The notes under the pieces are model-generated. The model did no database searches. It worked only from the letters and a program-made list of their open reading frames with translations, and was not told the DNA's origin. A stretch of DNA of 64,000 nucleotides from Isoetes taiwanensis. Taxonomy: Eukaryota > Streptophyta > Lycopodiopsida > Isoetales > Isoetaceae. Positions 12,030 to 24,289 of the stretch are shown here, piece by piece. The DNA lies in the NCBI GenBank assembly GCA_021234155.1, contig JAJEKV010000031.1, forward strand, positions 12,078,301 through 12,142,300. The letters are read 5' to 3'. The position numbers were made by a program, and so were the translations under genes. How positions within the stretch are numbered: the stretch's first letter is position 1; each line of letters starts with the position of its first letter.

Positions 12030-13605
12030 CTAGGGCCAGGAAAAATCAGAAACTGCACAGAAATAACATCCCTTTAGTGCAGTTCGTATCTCGGGCCACT
12101 CGGTGTTTGTCGTCATCGTGATGAATAGTGTAGGGCGACCTTTTGCCCTCGAGAGTGCTAATGCATCCGCTATTTGTACAGAACACCATCTTTTGCACCC
12201 TAAGAACGATGCAGGTAAGATTATGTCATTCTGATCATCATTTTCCCGCTCGGAATAATCCTCATCATATTGTATCCTCCTGTTTCCGAAGGCTGGCATT
12301 CTGAAGTAATTTAACCGAGCATCCTCCACCCTCAAGTATATGTCTACCAAGTACTCCCCACATAGGCGGCCCAGTTGAAGGAATCGATCCTCATGCAACA
12401 ACCTCGCCCTGTACCATTGCAATTGCGTGAAATTGTACTCATTTTCAGGTCCCCAGCCTAATGTGCCATGCGGGAAAAACAGGGGGTATTGAAGTGGTTC
12501 ATACATAGGATCAAGAATGTTCATAAAGGTTGGTTCCCCTTGATTTTGTATCCAAAAACCAGCGATTCGAGGCCGAATCTCGGCCGCGTTATTGACTTCG
12601 GCAATGGCCGCAATCTCATCACTTGCAACTGCCCCCTTCAATTGTTATGTATGCTAAGGGCATCCGCAGGCTACCCATAGTCCGGAGATTTCGAATAAAT
12701 GGATTTATCTGATCAAGGATTGAACCGATAATTGCAATCCATTGGAATGGCACCCTTTGATTTCGCGCCTGCATGTAGCGTTGTGACTCATCATAGATGT
12801 ACCAATGTATAGGATTTCCAATGCCCGTCGTAGGAAGTAGTCGATGGTATGTGCGACCAGTAATCGTAACAGACGATGGAAAATCCAGGTTTACAAATCC
12901 ACCGTCAACTCCGAGCACACTAAAACAAAATAATTTATTGACCTTTCTGGCTTCTGTATCAAAACCGGGTGTGTTGTATAGGTTATTTAATGCTGAAGGT
13001 AAAGGGGGTAACCGTGGCAATTGCCATCTCCCATTATTACAACAAAACCCATCTTGCTCAACATTAAGTAGGATCTGGCAATAGGTACACCTCTTATTCC
13101 ACGTGCACATCATGTAAGTTCGATTTATCGCCAAACTCATACGTCGTGCACAAGCTTGCCAATGAATTGAGTCTCCTTGTTCGCCTAATCTAATATATTT
13201 ATTAAGATTTTGGGAACCTCTATCTACATTAATGGTCGAGTCCGTATTCAATTCAGTAGACCCCATGTTCCTACCTTCTATCTGTATATCTCCTATTGGC
13301 CTAGACAATTGTTGTCTATAAAGCTCTCTTTTTCTCTCTCGTACTCTATTCCTATTCTCTTCATTTAAATTTGCGAAACGTTGTCTCTTCTTTTCTCTTT
13401 CCTCTTCAATCCGCGTAGCATAGCGTTCTCTTGCTCTTTGTCTCATTCTCTCCCTACGTTCCTCAGTTAAATTAGCTAGTCGCTCTCTAGTAGGCATTGG
13501 TCCACAAATTCTACTATTCACGAAAATAATTAATGAAATGCTACACAATGCACGGATAGATGTGAAAGGCAACTTACATGTATTTGCTTCGTTTTCTTGT
13601 TCCAA
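12030..13605 (-). pseudogene. Helitron Rep/helicase, N-terminal fragment
   Basis: Two overlapping minus-strand frames (13605-12619 and 12641-12030) form one broken protein, with a single-base slip in a G run near 12630. The N-terminus has Arg/Glu-rich repeats (ANLTEERRERMRQRARERYA), common in plant Helitron proteins. The middle has a CTYC and FCCNNG cysteine region. The second frame matches the Helitron-like N-terminal domain: LFFPHGTLGW, LCGEYLVDIYLRVEDARLNY, ILPASFLGCKRW and GRPTLFITMTTNTEWPEI. The similarity stops right after this motif, so the HUH nuclease centre and the whole helicase are missing. It is a dead, 3'-truncated copy. Helitron ends (5' TC, 3' hairpin-CTRR) were not found. Confidence 0.8.
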
Positions 13606-15367
13606 TAATATAAAGCAAGTCGTTAATCATAAAGCATTAGCTACTCCGCATCGCAATATTCTGCACACATAGGAAGATACCTTTTTACTCTATTTGCACG
13701 TAATTTTACGACAAACTGTGCAAATAAGTAAGTTTTTCTTTAGTTTGGAACTTCATATTGAAATTTTGGCAAAATATGCAATAAGCAAGTTTTTTTATTT
13801 GGATATTCAAATTTGAAAAATTGAAATCATCCTATGAATATTCTATGAGGTAAATACCATTTGAATTTTTAATCCCGTAATACTATGTTTTAGATTGCAT
13901 CTTTTATAAGCTTTGACATATTCTTGCCCACGAATTTAAGATGGTGATTATGTGCAAGATGGTGATTAAGATGGTGATTATGGAACTTGTGCTGTGCACA
14001 TCATACTCGTACTGTGTATTCAGATTATTAAGAAAACGTTATTGCCAATTTTTCCAAAATACCACTGGGTTTAGTGGTTTTTTGATCATTTTGACAAATT
14101 TTATGGTACTTTGCTAATTTTCCCCTTTTTTTTTAACCACCCCCAATCGAGGGGATATAGCGCGAGCGAATACAACGCGTTTACCAATGTGCTTATTTTG
14201 TATGCTCCATCCATATCTAAACTCCTAAAGCACCATTAATTTACATTGAATCTATAAGTTAAACCATTGCACCATGAAATGGATCATAATGGAGGGATTA
14301 ACGAAGGGCCTTTAGGCTCCTGCATTTTCTTCAATGGCGGGGCTACTTTCCAGGCAAAGCTTTTTTGCACATCTGCGGGCAGAGCTCCCTCAATTTTTCT
14401 ATACACAATTTTCTAACTTCTACTCGTTGGTATGGTAAATCCAATTCACAAGGATCCCCTTGCTATGTATAATACAACCCAGCAAATAACTAGAAACATC
14501 ACTGCACATGTTGAGATACCGGCATACGCGATCCACAGGATGTGGACGGCCCTCTTCATTGGGTCCATTTGGCACGAAAGAATAAAAATATGGGCAAGAT
14601 TCAAAGGTTTTCGTGCACCGTACATGTGCCACGAGTCCAGACAGAAGTATAGCCCAAAAAACGCTGGGGGCTGAGCCGCCAGCAGATAACAGGGGCTAAA
14701 GCCTCTCTACTCCCCTACTGAAACTTCGCCAACAGATAACAGAGCATATTGGCCGTGCGTTTCAAATAACAGCCTATGAATATTTTGCAATAGGGGATAT
14801 TTTGCTAGCAGGGGATATTTTGCAGATAACAGGGGATGTTCTGTCACTTAGAACATCCTAAGATTGTGCCGACGCCTCTCTGCACAAATGTGCCAGTGTC
14901 CTCGAGCTATCCCGGAGGTACGGTTTCTTATCTACACATTTCTCGTCTATTCTAAATCAAAGGGATCCAAAACTTTCAACTGTTTCTTTGGCAGTGGTAA
15001 AGGCAAAGGAAAATCGAGCAACAGTAGGCATTGCTCAGAAAAAAAAGCCAAAACTCCAGGGCGGATGGAGTTGCACGGCAGCCAAGGCAGAGCAGGGATT
15101 CCGATTCTTCTCTGCTAAATATTTTCACTCTTCATGCATTAGCTAATAAGTAGAACATTCCAAGGCCTGCCGGATTTTTCCATCGAAAATGAGGGCGGAA
15201 TGAGGGCAGAGCTCAGAACCCAATCTAAAGCAATCATTCAACATGAGTTCAGAAAGCCTTACCTGAAAGTGAAGCCCGAATAACGCCAAAACTGCACAAA
15301 ACAGTAGATTAGCTCGCCTTATATAGGCGGGGCAACACCGAACAATGGGTCTAAAATGCCCATCTGT
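13606..15367. other. Intergenic, no gene seen
   Basis: Only short frames broken by stops. 14020-14130 has a sequence rich in CAAAATxxCCA-type words like those at MULE/MITE ends. 14680-14840 has several copies of CAGATAACAGGGG and GGGGATATTTTGC. Neither defines an element. Confidence 0.45.
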
Positions 15368-15508
15368 CAAACAATGATGAGCACATGGCGATGAAAAGCA
15401 TCGGATTCATACATCTTGTATAAGGAGATAAGACGACCAAACAATGATGAGCAGATGGTGACGAAAGCATCGGATTCAGACATGTTGCTGAAGGAGATAA
15501 GATGACCA
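15368..15508. repeat. Tandem duplication, 70 bp period
   Basis: Two copies, starting at about 15368 and 15438, share AAACAATGATGAGCA, AAGCATCGGATTCA and AAGGAGATAAGA. Confidence 0.8.
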
Positions 15509-16004
15509 GCCGATTCAAATATCTCGAAGCAGATCACATGAATCTGCCCAAAATATCCGACGGTGAAGCCTGCATCTTATCTATCTGACGGTCGAGATGA
15601 ATGCCTCGACGTCGAAGCTATAGGGATTATATATGTTAAGAAAATCACAAAGGGGGATTGTTGCTAGAAAAGGATATGAACATTAATTGTAAGAAATGGG
15701 GTATGAACATTGCATATGGCAAGGGGGACATAAAAAAAAACTTCAAATAAGAGGATACTAATCTATAAAATCATAAAGGGGGGAATGTGGCCAAATACCC
15801 CGTTTCTGAAAATCATTGCTACTCCATGAAAATGGGGGTTTTCAGGGGGTTTTTACGGGGGATTTTAAGGAGGACGTGGGCATCGTTTTAATGTGATTGT
15901 CTTCTATTTATATTTAAAATTTGCATACTATTTGCAGAGTCGAAAGTTGTAATACAATAAGAAACTGAATATTGATACCTACATCTAAAAAGCGTATAAA
16001 ATCA
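15509..16004. other. Intergenic, no gene seen
   Basis: No coding frame. G-rich words (GGGGGATTTTAAGGAGG) lie around 15780-15870 just before the tandem array. Confidence 0.4.
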
Positions 16005-18650
16005 CAAAAAAAACCCTGTTATAATGCTAGATATTCTAAACGAGATGCATCTGGACTATTAAAGTCGTCGGATCTGTCGATCATAGGACCTAGACCGTAT
16101 GTTGGAGCCTCTGGCACCTTTCGTTTCGTCTTTGATCATTTATGATTGGGTCTACGATTTGAAATATGAAATATGCATTTGCCTATGATTTGATAGAATA
16201 TCGAACGTCTATATGGCTTCGCCTAAAATTTTAGAATATTAAATACAGGGGCTTGAACCTCTACCAAAATAACTAAAAGTCCTAATAAGACTGCTTTGAC
16301 CAATATAATCAGTAAGCTAACATGATTATTTTCTATCTTAAATCCATGTCTTTTTTTATAACAACTCATTCAATTGTTTTAGGATATGGTCTATGATTTC
16401 TATTTTTACATCCATATCAATTCCCCCTGGAATAATTCTTTTTTTACATCCATATCAAATCCCCCTGGAACCATCTTTTATTGTGTTACATATTCTAAAC
16501 GAGATGCACTCTGGACTATCAAAGTCGTCGGATCCGTCGATCCTATGGCCTAGACCGTATGTTGGAGCCTCTGGGCACCTTTCGTTTTGCCTATGGTCAT
16601 TTATGATTGAGGGCACCTACGATTTGAAATATGAAATACACATTTGCCTATGGTTTTGATGGAATATCGAGCATCTATACGGCTTCACCTAAGGTTTTAA
16701 AATATGAAATATAGGGGCTCGAATCTCTACCAAAATAACTGAAAGTTCTAATCTACCAAAATAGCTGAAAGTCCTAATAAGACTGCTTTGACCAATATAA
16801 CCAATGAGCTAACGTGATTATTTTCTATCTTAAATCTATCTTTCTTTATAACAACTCATTCAATTGTTTTAGGATATGGTCTATAGTTTCAGGAATTGTT
16901 ATTTTTACATTCATATCAAATCCCCCTGGAAACCCCTGTTATTATGCTACATGTTCTAAACGAGGTGCACTCTGGACTACCACAGTCATCGGATTCAACG
17001 ATCCTACGACCCAGATCGTATGTTGGGTCCTATGAGCACGTCCCGTTTTGCTTATGGTCATTTATGATTGGAGGCGCCTATGATTTTGAAATATGAAATA
17101 CGATTTCACGTAAGGTATTGAGAGAATATCGAACCTCTATACAACTTTGCCTAAGATTTTAGAATATAAAATACCGGGGCTCGAACCTCTACGAAAATAA
17201 CTCAATGTCCTAATAAAACTACTTTAACCAATATACCCAATGAGCTAATGTGATTCTTTTTTATCTTGAATCTTTGTTTTTTAACTATAACAACCCATTC
17301 AATTGTTTTAGGAATATATGGTCTATGGTTTCAGGAATTGAGATTTTTTACATCCATATCAAATCCCCCTGAAATCCGCTGTTATTTTGCCACATCTTCT
17401 AAACGAGATGCACCGTGGACTACCAAACTCGTCGGATTCATCGATCTTATGGCCTAGACCGTATGTTGGAGCCTCTGATTTTGCCTATGGTCATTTATGA
17501 TTGGGGGCACCTAGGATTTGAAACATGAAATACACATTCGCCTATGGTTTTGATGGAATATCGAGCATCTATACGGCTTCACCTAAGGTTTTAGAATATG
17601 AAATACAGGGGCTCGAATATCTACCAAAATAACTGAAAGTCCTAATAAGACTGCTTTGACCAATATAACCAATGAGCTAACGTGATTATTTTCTATCTTA
17701 AATCTGTCTTTTTTTATAACAACTCATTCAATTGTTTTAGGATATGGTCTATACATCCATATCAAATCCCCTAGAACCCCCTAATATCAAATCCCCTAGA
17801 ACCCCCTGTGTGCTACATATTCTAAACGAGATACACCCTGGACTACTACAGTCATCGCATCCATCGATCCTACGGCCAAGACCGTATGCTGGAGCCTTTG
17901 GGCACCTTTCGTTTTGCTTATGGTCATTTATGATTGGGGGCACCTATGATTTGAAACATGAAATGTGCATACATCTATGGTTTTGATGGAATATCGAGCG
18001 TCTATACGGCTTCGCCTAAGATTTTAGAATATGAAATACAGGGGCTCGAACCTCTACCAAAATAACTAAAAGGTCTAATAAGATTGTTTTGACCAATATA
18101 ATCAATAAACTAACGTGATTATTTTCTATCTTAAATCTATGTCTTTTTTTATTTTAACAACTCATTCAATTGTTTTAGGATATGATCTATGGTTTCAAAA
18201 ATTATTATTTTTACATCCATATCAAATCCCCCAAACGAGATGCAGCTGGACTACCACAGTCGTCGTATCCGTGTATCCTATGGCCTAGACCATATGTTGG
18301 AGCCTCTGGGCACCTTTTGTTTCGCGTATGGTCATTTATGATTGAGGGCACCTATGATTTGAAATATGAAATACGCATGGGCTATTTTTGATGGAATATC
18401 GAGCGTCTATACGGCTTCGCATAAGGTTTTAGAATATGAAATACAGGGGCTCGAAACTCTACCAAATTAACTGAAAGTCTTAATAAAACTGCTTTGACCA
18501 ATATAACCAGTTTTTTATCTTAAATTTATATATTTTTTTATAACAACCCATTCAATTATATTAGGATAGTCTATGGTTTCAAGAATTGTTATTTTTACAT
18601 CCATATCAAAGCCCCTTGGAACTCCCTGTTATTGTGCTACATATTTGTAA
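16005..18650 (-). repeat. Tandem array of six ~410-460 bp units with tRNA-like promoter boxes (SINE-like)
   Basis: The anchor TCTAAACGAGATGCA recurs at about 16035, 16494, 16955, 17398 and 17821, and shortened at 18232; a partial unit ends near 18650. Spacings are about 459, 461, 443, 423 and 411. On the minus strand each unit carries a B-box-like word AGGTTCGAGCCCC (plus-strand positions near 16246, 16714, 17177, 17608, 18041 and 18447). About 60 bases upstream in that direction is an A-box-like word TAGCTCATTGGT (for example 16800-16811). This is the layout of a tRNA-derived pol III promoter, as in SINEs. No full tRNA cloverleaf is intact. Unit 2 has an extra internal duplication near 16735-16775. 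Short frames here are not coding. Confidence 0.75.
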
Positions 18651-19861
18651 AAAATGCATTTATAGGTGTTATGCTTTCTCTTATGATAATATTTATACCC
18701 ATTCGAAGAATGACATTTTGCATTGCCAAATCAATAGTCATACAAGCCAGAAATGACTTATAGAATATCCTCACATCCCAGCTAACTTCACTTTCAATAG
18801 TACCCACATTCGACATACAAGTTTCTTCAGTGTTCATGCTGCTATGATGGAGCTTATCGTCCCTAATGGCCAGCTAAAAAAAAAAAAAGGACTCTTTCCT
18901 ATTGACAAGCATAGATACGTACTAACATAAGGAAAGAATACAATCTAACCAAATGTATATTTAAATTGCCCATGTTAAAATATAATTTATGCATGACACT
19001 TCACCTACGCACTCAATTACTTAATCGTGCTTGTCTTTACCAACCCAATTATTTAATCATACTTATTACAAAGAACATAGCATGTGATGTGCCCAACCCA
19101 ATTTTCCCTATAATCATAATCAATGCAAGGGCCCAAGCATTTGGCAGGGTAAATTATGGGGCTCCTTTCTCTTGAGATTCTTGGTCAAAGTCAGGAAAAA
19201 TACAGTTTCTTAAAGTAAATAATTTTCAATAAAAACTTTGTGGAAAAAATAAGTAGAATTTTCTATTCTGGTAATCAATCATAAATAAACAATGACAAGT
19301 AAAAAAATAAGTAGGGTTTTTTTTTTTTGGATAGATAAAAATAGGACCCAAATCACACTTGTGCTCAAACTCAAAGTTTTTTTAGCATAGGCTTATAATA
19401 TCTTGTTGTCGCACCTACATATCACATCATGCTGCCTAAAGTAAAAGCCAGGTGGACCCAACATGATCTTGCCCATTAAATTCAACTCTTGCTATTTAGA
19501 TTAAATATCTTTTTTTTTTTTTTGGTTTGGATGGGCTCGAGTGTGATAGCGTTGTGTTTAAACATTGCCCTCCTTTTCTAAATTTCTTTGTTTACCCAAT
19601 TTTTTATTTATTTGGTTTGGGCGCAAGTGTGATATTTTTTATGGTTAAGAAGAAGTCTAACTTCGAGGTCTGGTTGGCTTTTTAGTGCAAATCTTCAGCT
19701 TTATCGGTCAAAGCTTGCAATCATCCAGTTTGGTAGGCCCGTCTCAATTGAAGTCGCAAGGAGAAACTTCTAATAATTGCGCTAGTTCCACACGATGATC
19801 AATAGTATAATATAGTATAGTATAGTCCATTAGTTAAATGTTTGTGAACTTTTCTATATAA
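18651..19861. other. Intergenic, upstream of the ankyrin gene
   Basis: AT-rich with long T runs. A (TATAG)n stretch lies at about 19803-19827, 35 bp before the ankyrin start codon. The true promoter and transcription start are not identifiable by eye. Confidence 0.45.
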
Positions 19862-22285
19862 ATGAAGCCATTGCCCGAACTAGAATGTAGGATCATGATG
19901 GCATTGCTGGATCTACACACTTTAGTGTTTGCTGAAAATAGCAACGAATTGAAGAGAGTCCTGGCAAATGGGAAAAGCCAGATTGAATTTAAAAATGCTA
20001 TGGGGTTCACGCCGTTGCATTTGGCTTGTTCGCTTGGCAATGTAGAGATTGTAGAATTACTGGTAACATATAAGGCTGATATCCATGCTAAAACAGAGGG
20101 GATTCAACGGAAACAAAGCACCCCTTTACACATAGCAGCAGAGTATGGACGGGAAGCAGTTGTGTCAAGGCTTTTGGATCTTGGTGCTGCATCAGATATA
20201 GAAAAAGGAGATCATGAGCAGGATACTGTCTTCCACATAGCTGCTTTGAATGGTAGTGTGCACATTCTAAATGAGCTAGTTAAGAGAAATCCATACTCTT
20301 ATTTAACGCCCAATTTGGATTTCAAAAATAAATACCAGCAAACCCCCCTATTTTATGCCGCAGGAAAGGGTAATAATGATGCAGTTGACTATCTCTTAAA
20401 GAGGGGGGCAAATAAGGCACTAAAGGATCATGTTGGATTAATTCCTTTCCATCTATCAGCCAAACATGGGGACTGTCGTGGTCTAGAGTTATTAAAGATC
20501 CGTGGTGATGAAACAAGTACAAAGGGGTTCACTGCATTACACTATGCCTCCTGGAATGGACGCAATGATGGCGTAAAATGGTTGCTAAATAATGGAGGAG
20601 CTTGTTTGGAAGCAAAAGATGATCTCCATGGAGATACTGCACTGCATTTGGCTGCTAGAAAAGGAAGTGGCTCTGTGGCCAAAACACTTATAAAAGGGGG
20701 AGCGGATATTTATGCACTTAATAATCATGGTGAGACTCCATTATTTCTGGCTCATAAGTTCAATTATGCTGATTTTATCAGGGAAGCACTGGGAAGTCTG
20801 CTTCAAATTGAGAAAATGAATCCAATGGCATCTCATAGTAATGGCACAATTCTTCTTCATTATGCAGCAGCCTATGGGACAGAAGATGAAATTGAGTCGA
20901 CCGTTAAAAGGATAAAAATTAAGTATCTTTCCAGAGTAAATAGCGCTTTGAATTTGCCATACATTATGAATACAGTGGATTTTAAGGGTGCAAATGCAAT
21001 GCATTGGGCTGCAGAAAAAGGGAATGAAATTGCCATTGAAATTCTCTCCAAGAACAAGGTAAATGTTATGGCTAAGGCTAAGGAAAGGCACGGGCTCACA
21101 CCTTTGTCAATTGCTCTAATGCATGGACATCTTGAGTTTGCAAGGAACTTAATCATAATGTTAGGAAATGCAGAATTTGAGAAATGGATTGAGGATTGGC
21201 CAAAAGAAATGGCGAGCATTATGGAATCTGATAAAGAATTAGTGAAGAAGATGACAAAGCTAGACTTAGGTTTTCCCAAAAATGTCATTTCTGCAATGCC
21301 ACCATTATGGATAGCTTTTTGGGTAGGACAAGAAAAAGTAGCCAAATTAATTGTGAAACAGTGCAAAGAAATGGGTTTGAAAAGCATAGTGAACATTGGG
21401 GATGAAGAGACTAAATGCACAACGCTTCATTGGGCAACACTATTAGAAGAAGGAAACATTGTAGCTGCATTATGCCAAATGGAAGAGTTTAAAGAGGAAC
21501 TCTGGGCAAATGGACAAAACAAGGCTGGCAAGACTGCGTTGCAGTATGCAATAGAAAGGGGAATGGATGAAATCAGGACAGAACTAATGAGAAGAGATGA
21601 TGTTCAAGTATGCGTAAAGCGCTTAAATCGACAATGTCGAATTTACATGGATGGCTCAAACGCCATATTAATTGGCGCATCTTTGATTGCGAGTATCACA
21701 TTTGCAGCATGTATTCGTCCAGTACAAGGTTCAAATGCTAAAGCATTGAAGGTGTTTTGGATATCAAACATCCTTTCTTTTCTCTTTGCAGTTGCAACAA
21801 TTCTAGTACGGGCTGCTGCTGTGTTCCATCCAAGACCCCGCATCTATCTCGGGAACACAGTCACCTTTATAAGACTTTGGCTTTTCATAGAAACTGTTCT
21901 TTTTGGATGTTCCATTGCCTGTGTTCTTGTAGCATTTGAATCAGCCATTTCTGTTGTTACACCCACCTTGTTCAAGTACAAATCTCCAATAAGACACACA
22001 TGTACTTGGGTAAGTCTTGCAGGTGTATCACTTTGCCTTCTGTTCTTCCTGTTCTTCCTAGTATTTATGTCGCTGGAAATCTACCGCCATTTTCAAGGCA
22101 AGGATGGACGGTCATTGGATGTGTTTCGAATACAAAATGATAGTCATAAAAAAGCAGACCATTCGGTTCATCCGAGACCACAAACTTTATATAAAGTGGG
22201 GGAACGATACGAGGATGATTCGTGGGACGATGGTCTTGATCAACAAAATGGCAAAAACTTGTGGGGCGATGATCTTGATGGCTAG
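19862..22285 (+). CDS. Ankyrin-repeat protein with four C-terminal membrane segments
   Basis: A single uninterrupted frame of 807 codons; a TAA sits directly before the ATG in frame, so the start cannot be further upstream. About 14 ankyrin repeats cover residues ~45-590, many with the TPLHLA-type helix start (FTPLHLACSLGNVEIVELL, STPLHIAAEYGRE, FTALHYASWNGRNDGVKWLL, DTALHLAARKGS). Four hydrophobic segments follow at about 600-620, 631-655, 672-695 and 716-741, then an acidic, Asp/Trp-rich tail. The layout matches plant ankyrin membrane proteins of the ACD6 type, which act in defence or stress signalling. The PGG signature normally found after the first membrane helix is absent; the equivalent place reads RPVQGSN. 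The role is inferred from architecture only. The gene is intronless, with no damage. Confidence 0.88.
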   Translation: MKPLPELECRIMMALLDLHTLVFAENSNELKRVLANGKSQIEFKNAMGFTPLHLACSLGNVEIVELLVTYKADIHAKTEGIQRKQSTPLHIAAEYGREAVVSRLLDLGAASDIEKGDHEQDTVFHIAALNGSVHILNELVKRNPYSYLTPNLDFKNKYQQTPLFYAAGKGNNDAVDYLLKRGANKALKDHVGLIPFHLSAKHGDCRGLELLKIRGDETSTKGFTALHYASWNGRNDGVKWLLNNGGACLEAKDDLHGDTALHLAARKGSGSVAKTLIKGGADIYALNNHGETPLFLAHKFNYADFIREALGSLLQIEKMNPMASHSNGTILLHYAAAYGTEDEIESTVKRIKIKYLSRVNSALNLPYIMNTVDFKGANAMHWAAEKGNEIAIEILSKNKVNVMAKAKERHGLTPLSIALMHGHLEFARNLIIMLGNAEFEKWIEDWPKEMASIMESDKELVKKMTKLDLGFPKNVISAMPPLWIAFWVGQEKVAKLIVKQCKEMGLKSIVNIGDEETKCTTLHWATLLEEGNIVAALCQMEEFKEELWANGQNKAGKTALQYAIERGMDEIRTELMRRDDVQVCVKRLNRQCRIYMDGSNAILIGASLIASITFAACIRPVQGSNAKALKVFWISNILSFLFAVATILVRAAAVFHPRPRIYLGNTVTFIRLWLFIETVLFGCSIACVLVAFESAISVVTPTLFKYKSPIRHTCTWVSLAGVSLCLLFFLFFLVFMSLEIYRHFQGKDGRSLDVFRIQNDSHKKADHSVHPRPQTLYKVGERYEDDSWDDGLDQQNGKNLWGDDLDG

Positions 22286-22357
22286 AGTAACATAAACTTA
22301 ATGTCATTGTCAAGAACTGAAGCCTAGTGCTATGCTTCTTTTGATTTATTTCATGTG

Positions 22358-22363
22358 AATAAA
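22358..22363 (+). terminator. Poly(A) signal candidate for the ankyrin gene
   Basis: AATAAA 73 bases after the stop codon. Plant poly(A) signals are loose, so this is only a candidate. Confidence 0.45.
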
Positions 22364-23243
22364 AGGTATGGTAATAGGCAAGGGCACCAACTATTTGAAT
22401 ATCTAGCATTATAACAGAGGGTTTGTTTTAGATTTTTATACATTTTTTCTATGGTTTTTATAAGATTTGATGGCCGTATTACACGAGATCTACTAATTAG
22501 TATTTATACAGTGCGCACCACATTTATTGTTGACAAAATTCAATTCTGCAATGGTTTACTCCCTTTGTTCTCTTTTTTCTGTCTCTTTTGCAGCGAAATA
22601 ACTTTCCATTGCTTTGTAGATTCATTGAAAGAATACAAAAATATTGCATTCCTGTTACACAATGTAGCTTGTGTCTAATAATGAGAACTTGTTATTACAA
22701 AGGATGCACTTTATAATAGAATTGCTTGGAAGTTAGAAACCAGTGAAAAAAGCACGGTGGAAGAAACAGCCAGAGCCAAGGAACAGGAAGCTCGGTTGGA
22801 GAAATAAAGAGGTTGAAAATATCTACAGGTTCTCAAATTGTGCCCAGCAACGCTGGGCACCACAACTAGTAGAAGAAGAAGATTTAGCGAAATTGCATCC
22901 AATACTCATTCTTGATGCGTTGCAAGTGAAGAGCACATTTTCGACATCACTATTGTGAAGAATGGTCAAGAAAGGAAATTAGCGTTGGGGACCTTAGCTA
23001 ATGCACAGGAAAAAGATGACCTTGCTCAATTATTCCAAGAATATTCGGAGGTATTTGCTTATGACTATTCAGAAATGAAAGGTGTGTCTAAGGATATATA
23101 TGAATTTGAATTAAACTGAAGCCAGAGGCTAAGCCAGTACTGCAAAAATTACGAAGAATAAATCCAGCTTTGCTAATGATAGTGCAAGAGGAAATTTAGA
23201 AATTATTGAAAGCAGGCTTGATTTATGAAATACAGAATCCACC

Positions 23244-23708
23244 TTGGGTATCATGCATAGTGCCAGTACTAAAAAAAATGGAAAATGGAGAATCTGCATC
23301 GACTATCAAGAGTTACATAAGGCCACGCTTAAAGACTGTTATCCATTACCGTTTGTTGAAGATATACTTCACACTGTGGCAAGTAAGAAAGCCTATTCAT
23401 TTATGGATGGCTTCTCAGAATTCAATCAAGTCTACATTAAGGAAGAGGATCAACCGAAAACCTTTTATAACCCCATGGGGAACATACGAATGAGGAGGAT
23501 GCCTTCTGGCCTTATGAATGCCTCTGCTGCTTTTCAACGAGTTATGTGCAGAGCTTTCAAGGACATTCCATCAGATTTTCCTAAGATATTCTTGGATGAT
23601 TCATGCTTGGCAACGTCTAGGTCCCAACACTTGGGGCAACTACGGCACATGTGTGAACTATGCAAAAAATTTGAGGTATGTTTAAATCCTTGCAAATGTG
23701 TTTTTTAA
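23244..23708 (+). pseudogene. Gypsy reverse transcriptase fragment
   Basis: 154 codons matching the RT core: KKNGKWRICIDYQELHKAT, then YPLPFVEDIL, AYSFMDGFSEFNQV, PSGLMNASAAFQRVM. The catalytic box reads FLDDS where Gypsy elements usually have YxDD, and the thumb is cut by a stop at 23706. Upstream, 22970-23200 carries the usual pre-RT segment but with several stops. The copy is inactive. Confidence 0.82.
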
Positions 23709-23978
23709 CTGACAGGGGTGTTTTATTGGGCCATGAAGTGTCAGTAAAGGGCATCTGCATTGCAGAAGTCAAAATGAAGTCCTCCAAGTCATGACACCAC
23801 TTAAAATCTTGAAAGCAGTGAAAGGTCTTATTAAAATGGTGAGCTTTTTGAGGATGTATATTCTGAACATGTCTCATATATTAAGCCCTATTACGAAGTT
23901 AACAAGACAGAAGCAAGTTTGTGGAGATATAATTGACAAAGGAATGCGATGATGCATGGCCAAAAATAAAAAAACATC

Positions 23979-24193
23979 ATGTTAAACAAGCGAACTATTA
24001 GTTCCCCCAATGCTGGATCACCCATTTTCTGCCTACATCACAGCCACAAGATGGGCAGTCGGGATAGCCTTATGTCAACAGGGCAGTGTGGTTATGTATG
24101 CAGGGAAGCAATGGTCACTTGTGGAGGAGAAGTACCCCAAACTAGAGAAATATGCAGCAGCTCTAAAATCCCTAGTGGATAAATGTGGCCACT
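23979..24193 (+). pseudogene. Gypsy RNase H fragment, split by the CACTA-like insertion
   Basis: The frame at 24010 onward reads AYITATRWAVGIALCQQGS and VVMYAGKQWSLVEEKYPKLE, the start of the RNase H domain that follows RT in Gypsy elements. It is cut at 24193; the same frame resumes at 25897 with FSNSKITVYMNE and stays open to the MULE-like insertion at 25958. Ignoring the inserted DNA, the reading is continuous across the ACT target duplication. About three quarters of a normal RNase H is nevertheless missing before the integrase, so there was a separate deletion. Confidence 0.72.
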
Positions 24194-24289
24194 CACAACA
24201 GGAAAAAGGTCATTTAGCGACGTCTATAGCGAGAGCGACGTTTAGGTCACGTCTATGCGACGTCTGACGACGTGACACAGACGTCGCTG

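Noticed and set aside
16800-16811. Functional tRNA gene on the minus strand of the tandem array
   Set aside because: A- and B-box words are present but no acceptor stem or plausible cloverleaf can be formed.
16005-18650. Regular repeats resembling a CRISPR array
   Set aside because: Units are over 400 bp and similar throughout, with no short repeat/unique spacer pattern, and the window is clearly eukaryotic.
20872-21420. Minus-strand 182-codon frame
   Set aside because: Antisense shadow of the ankyrin gene.
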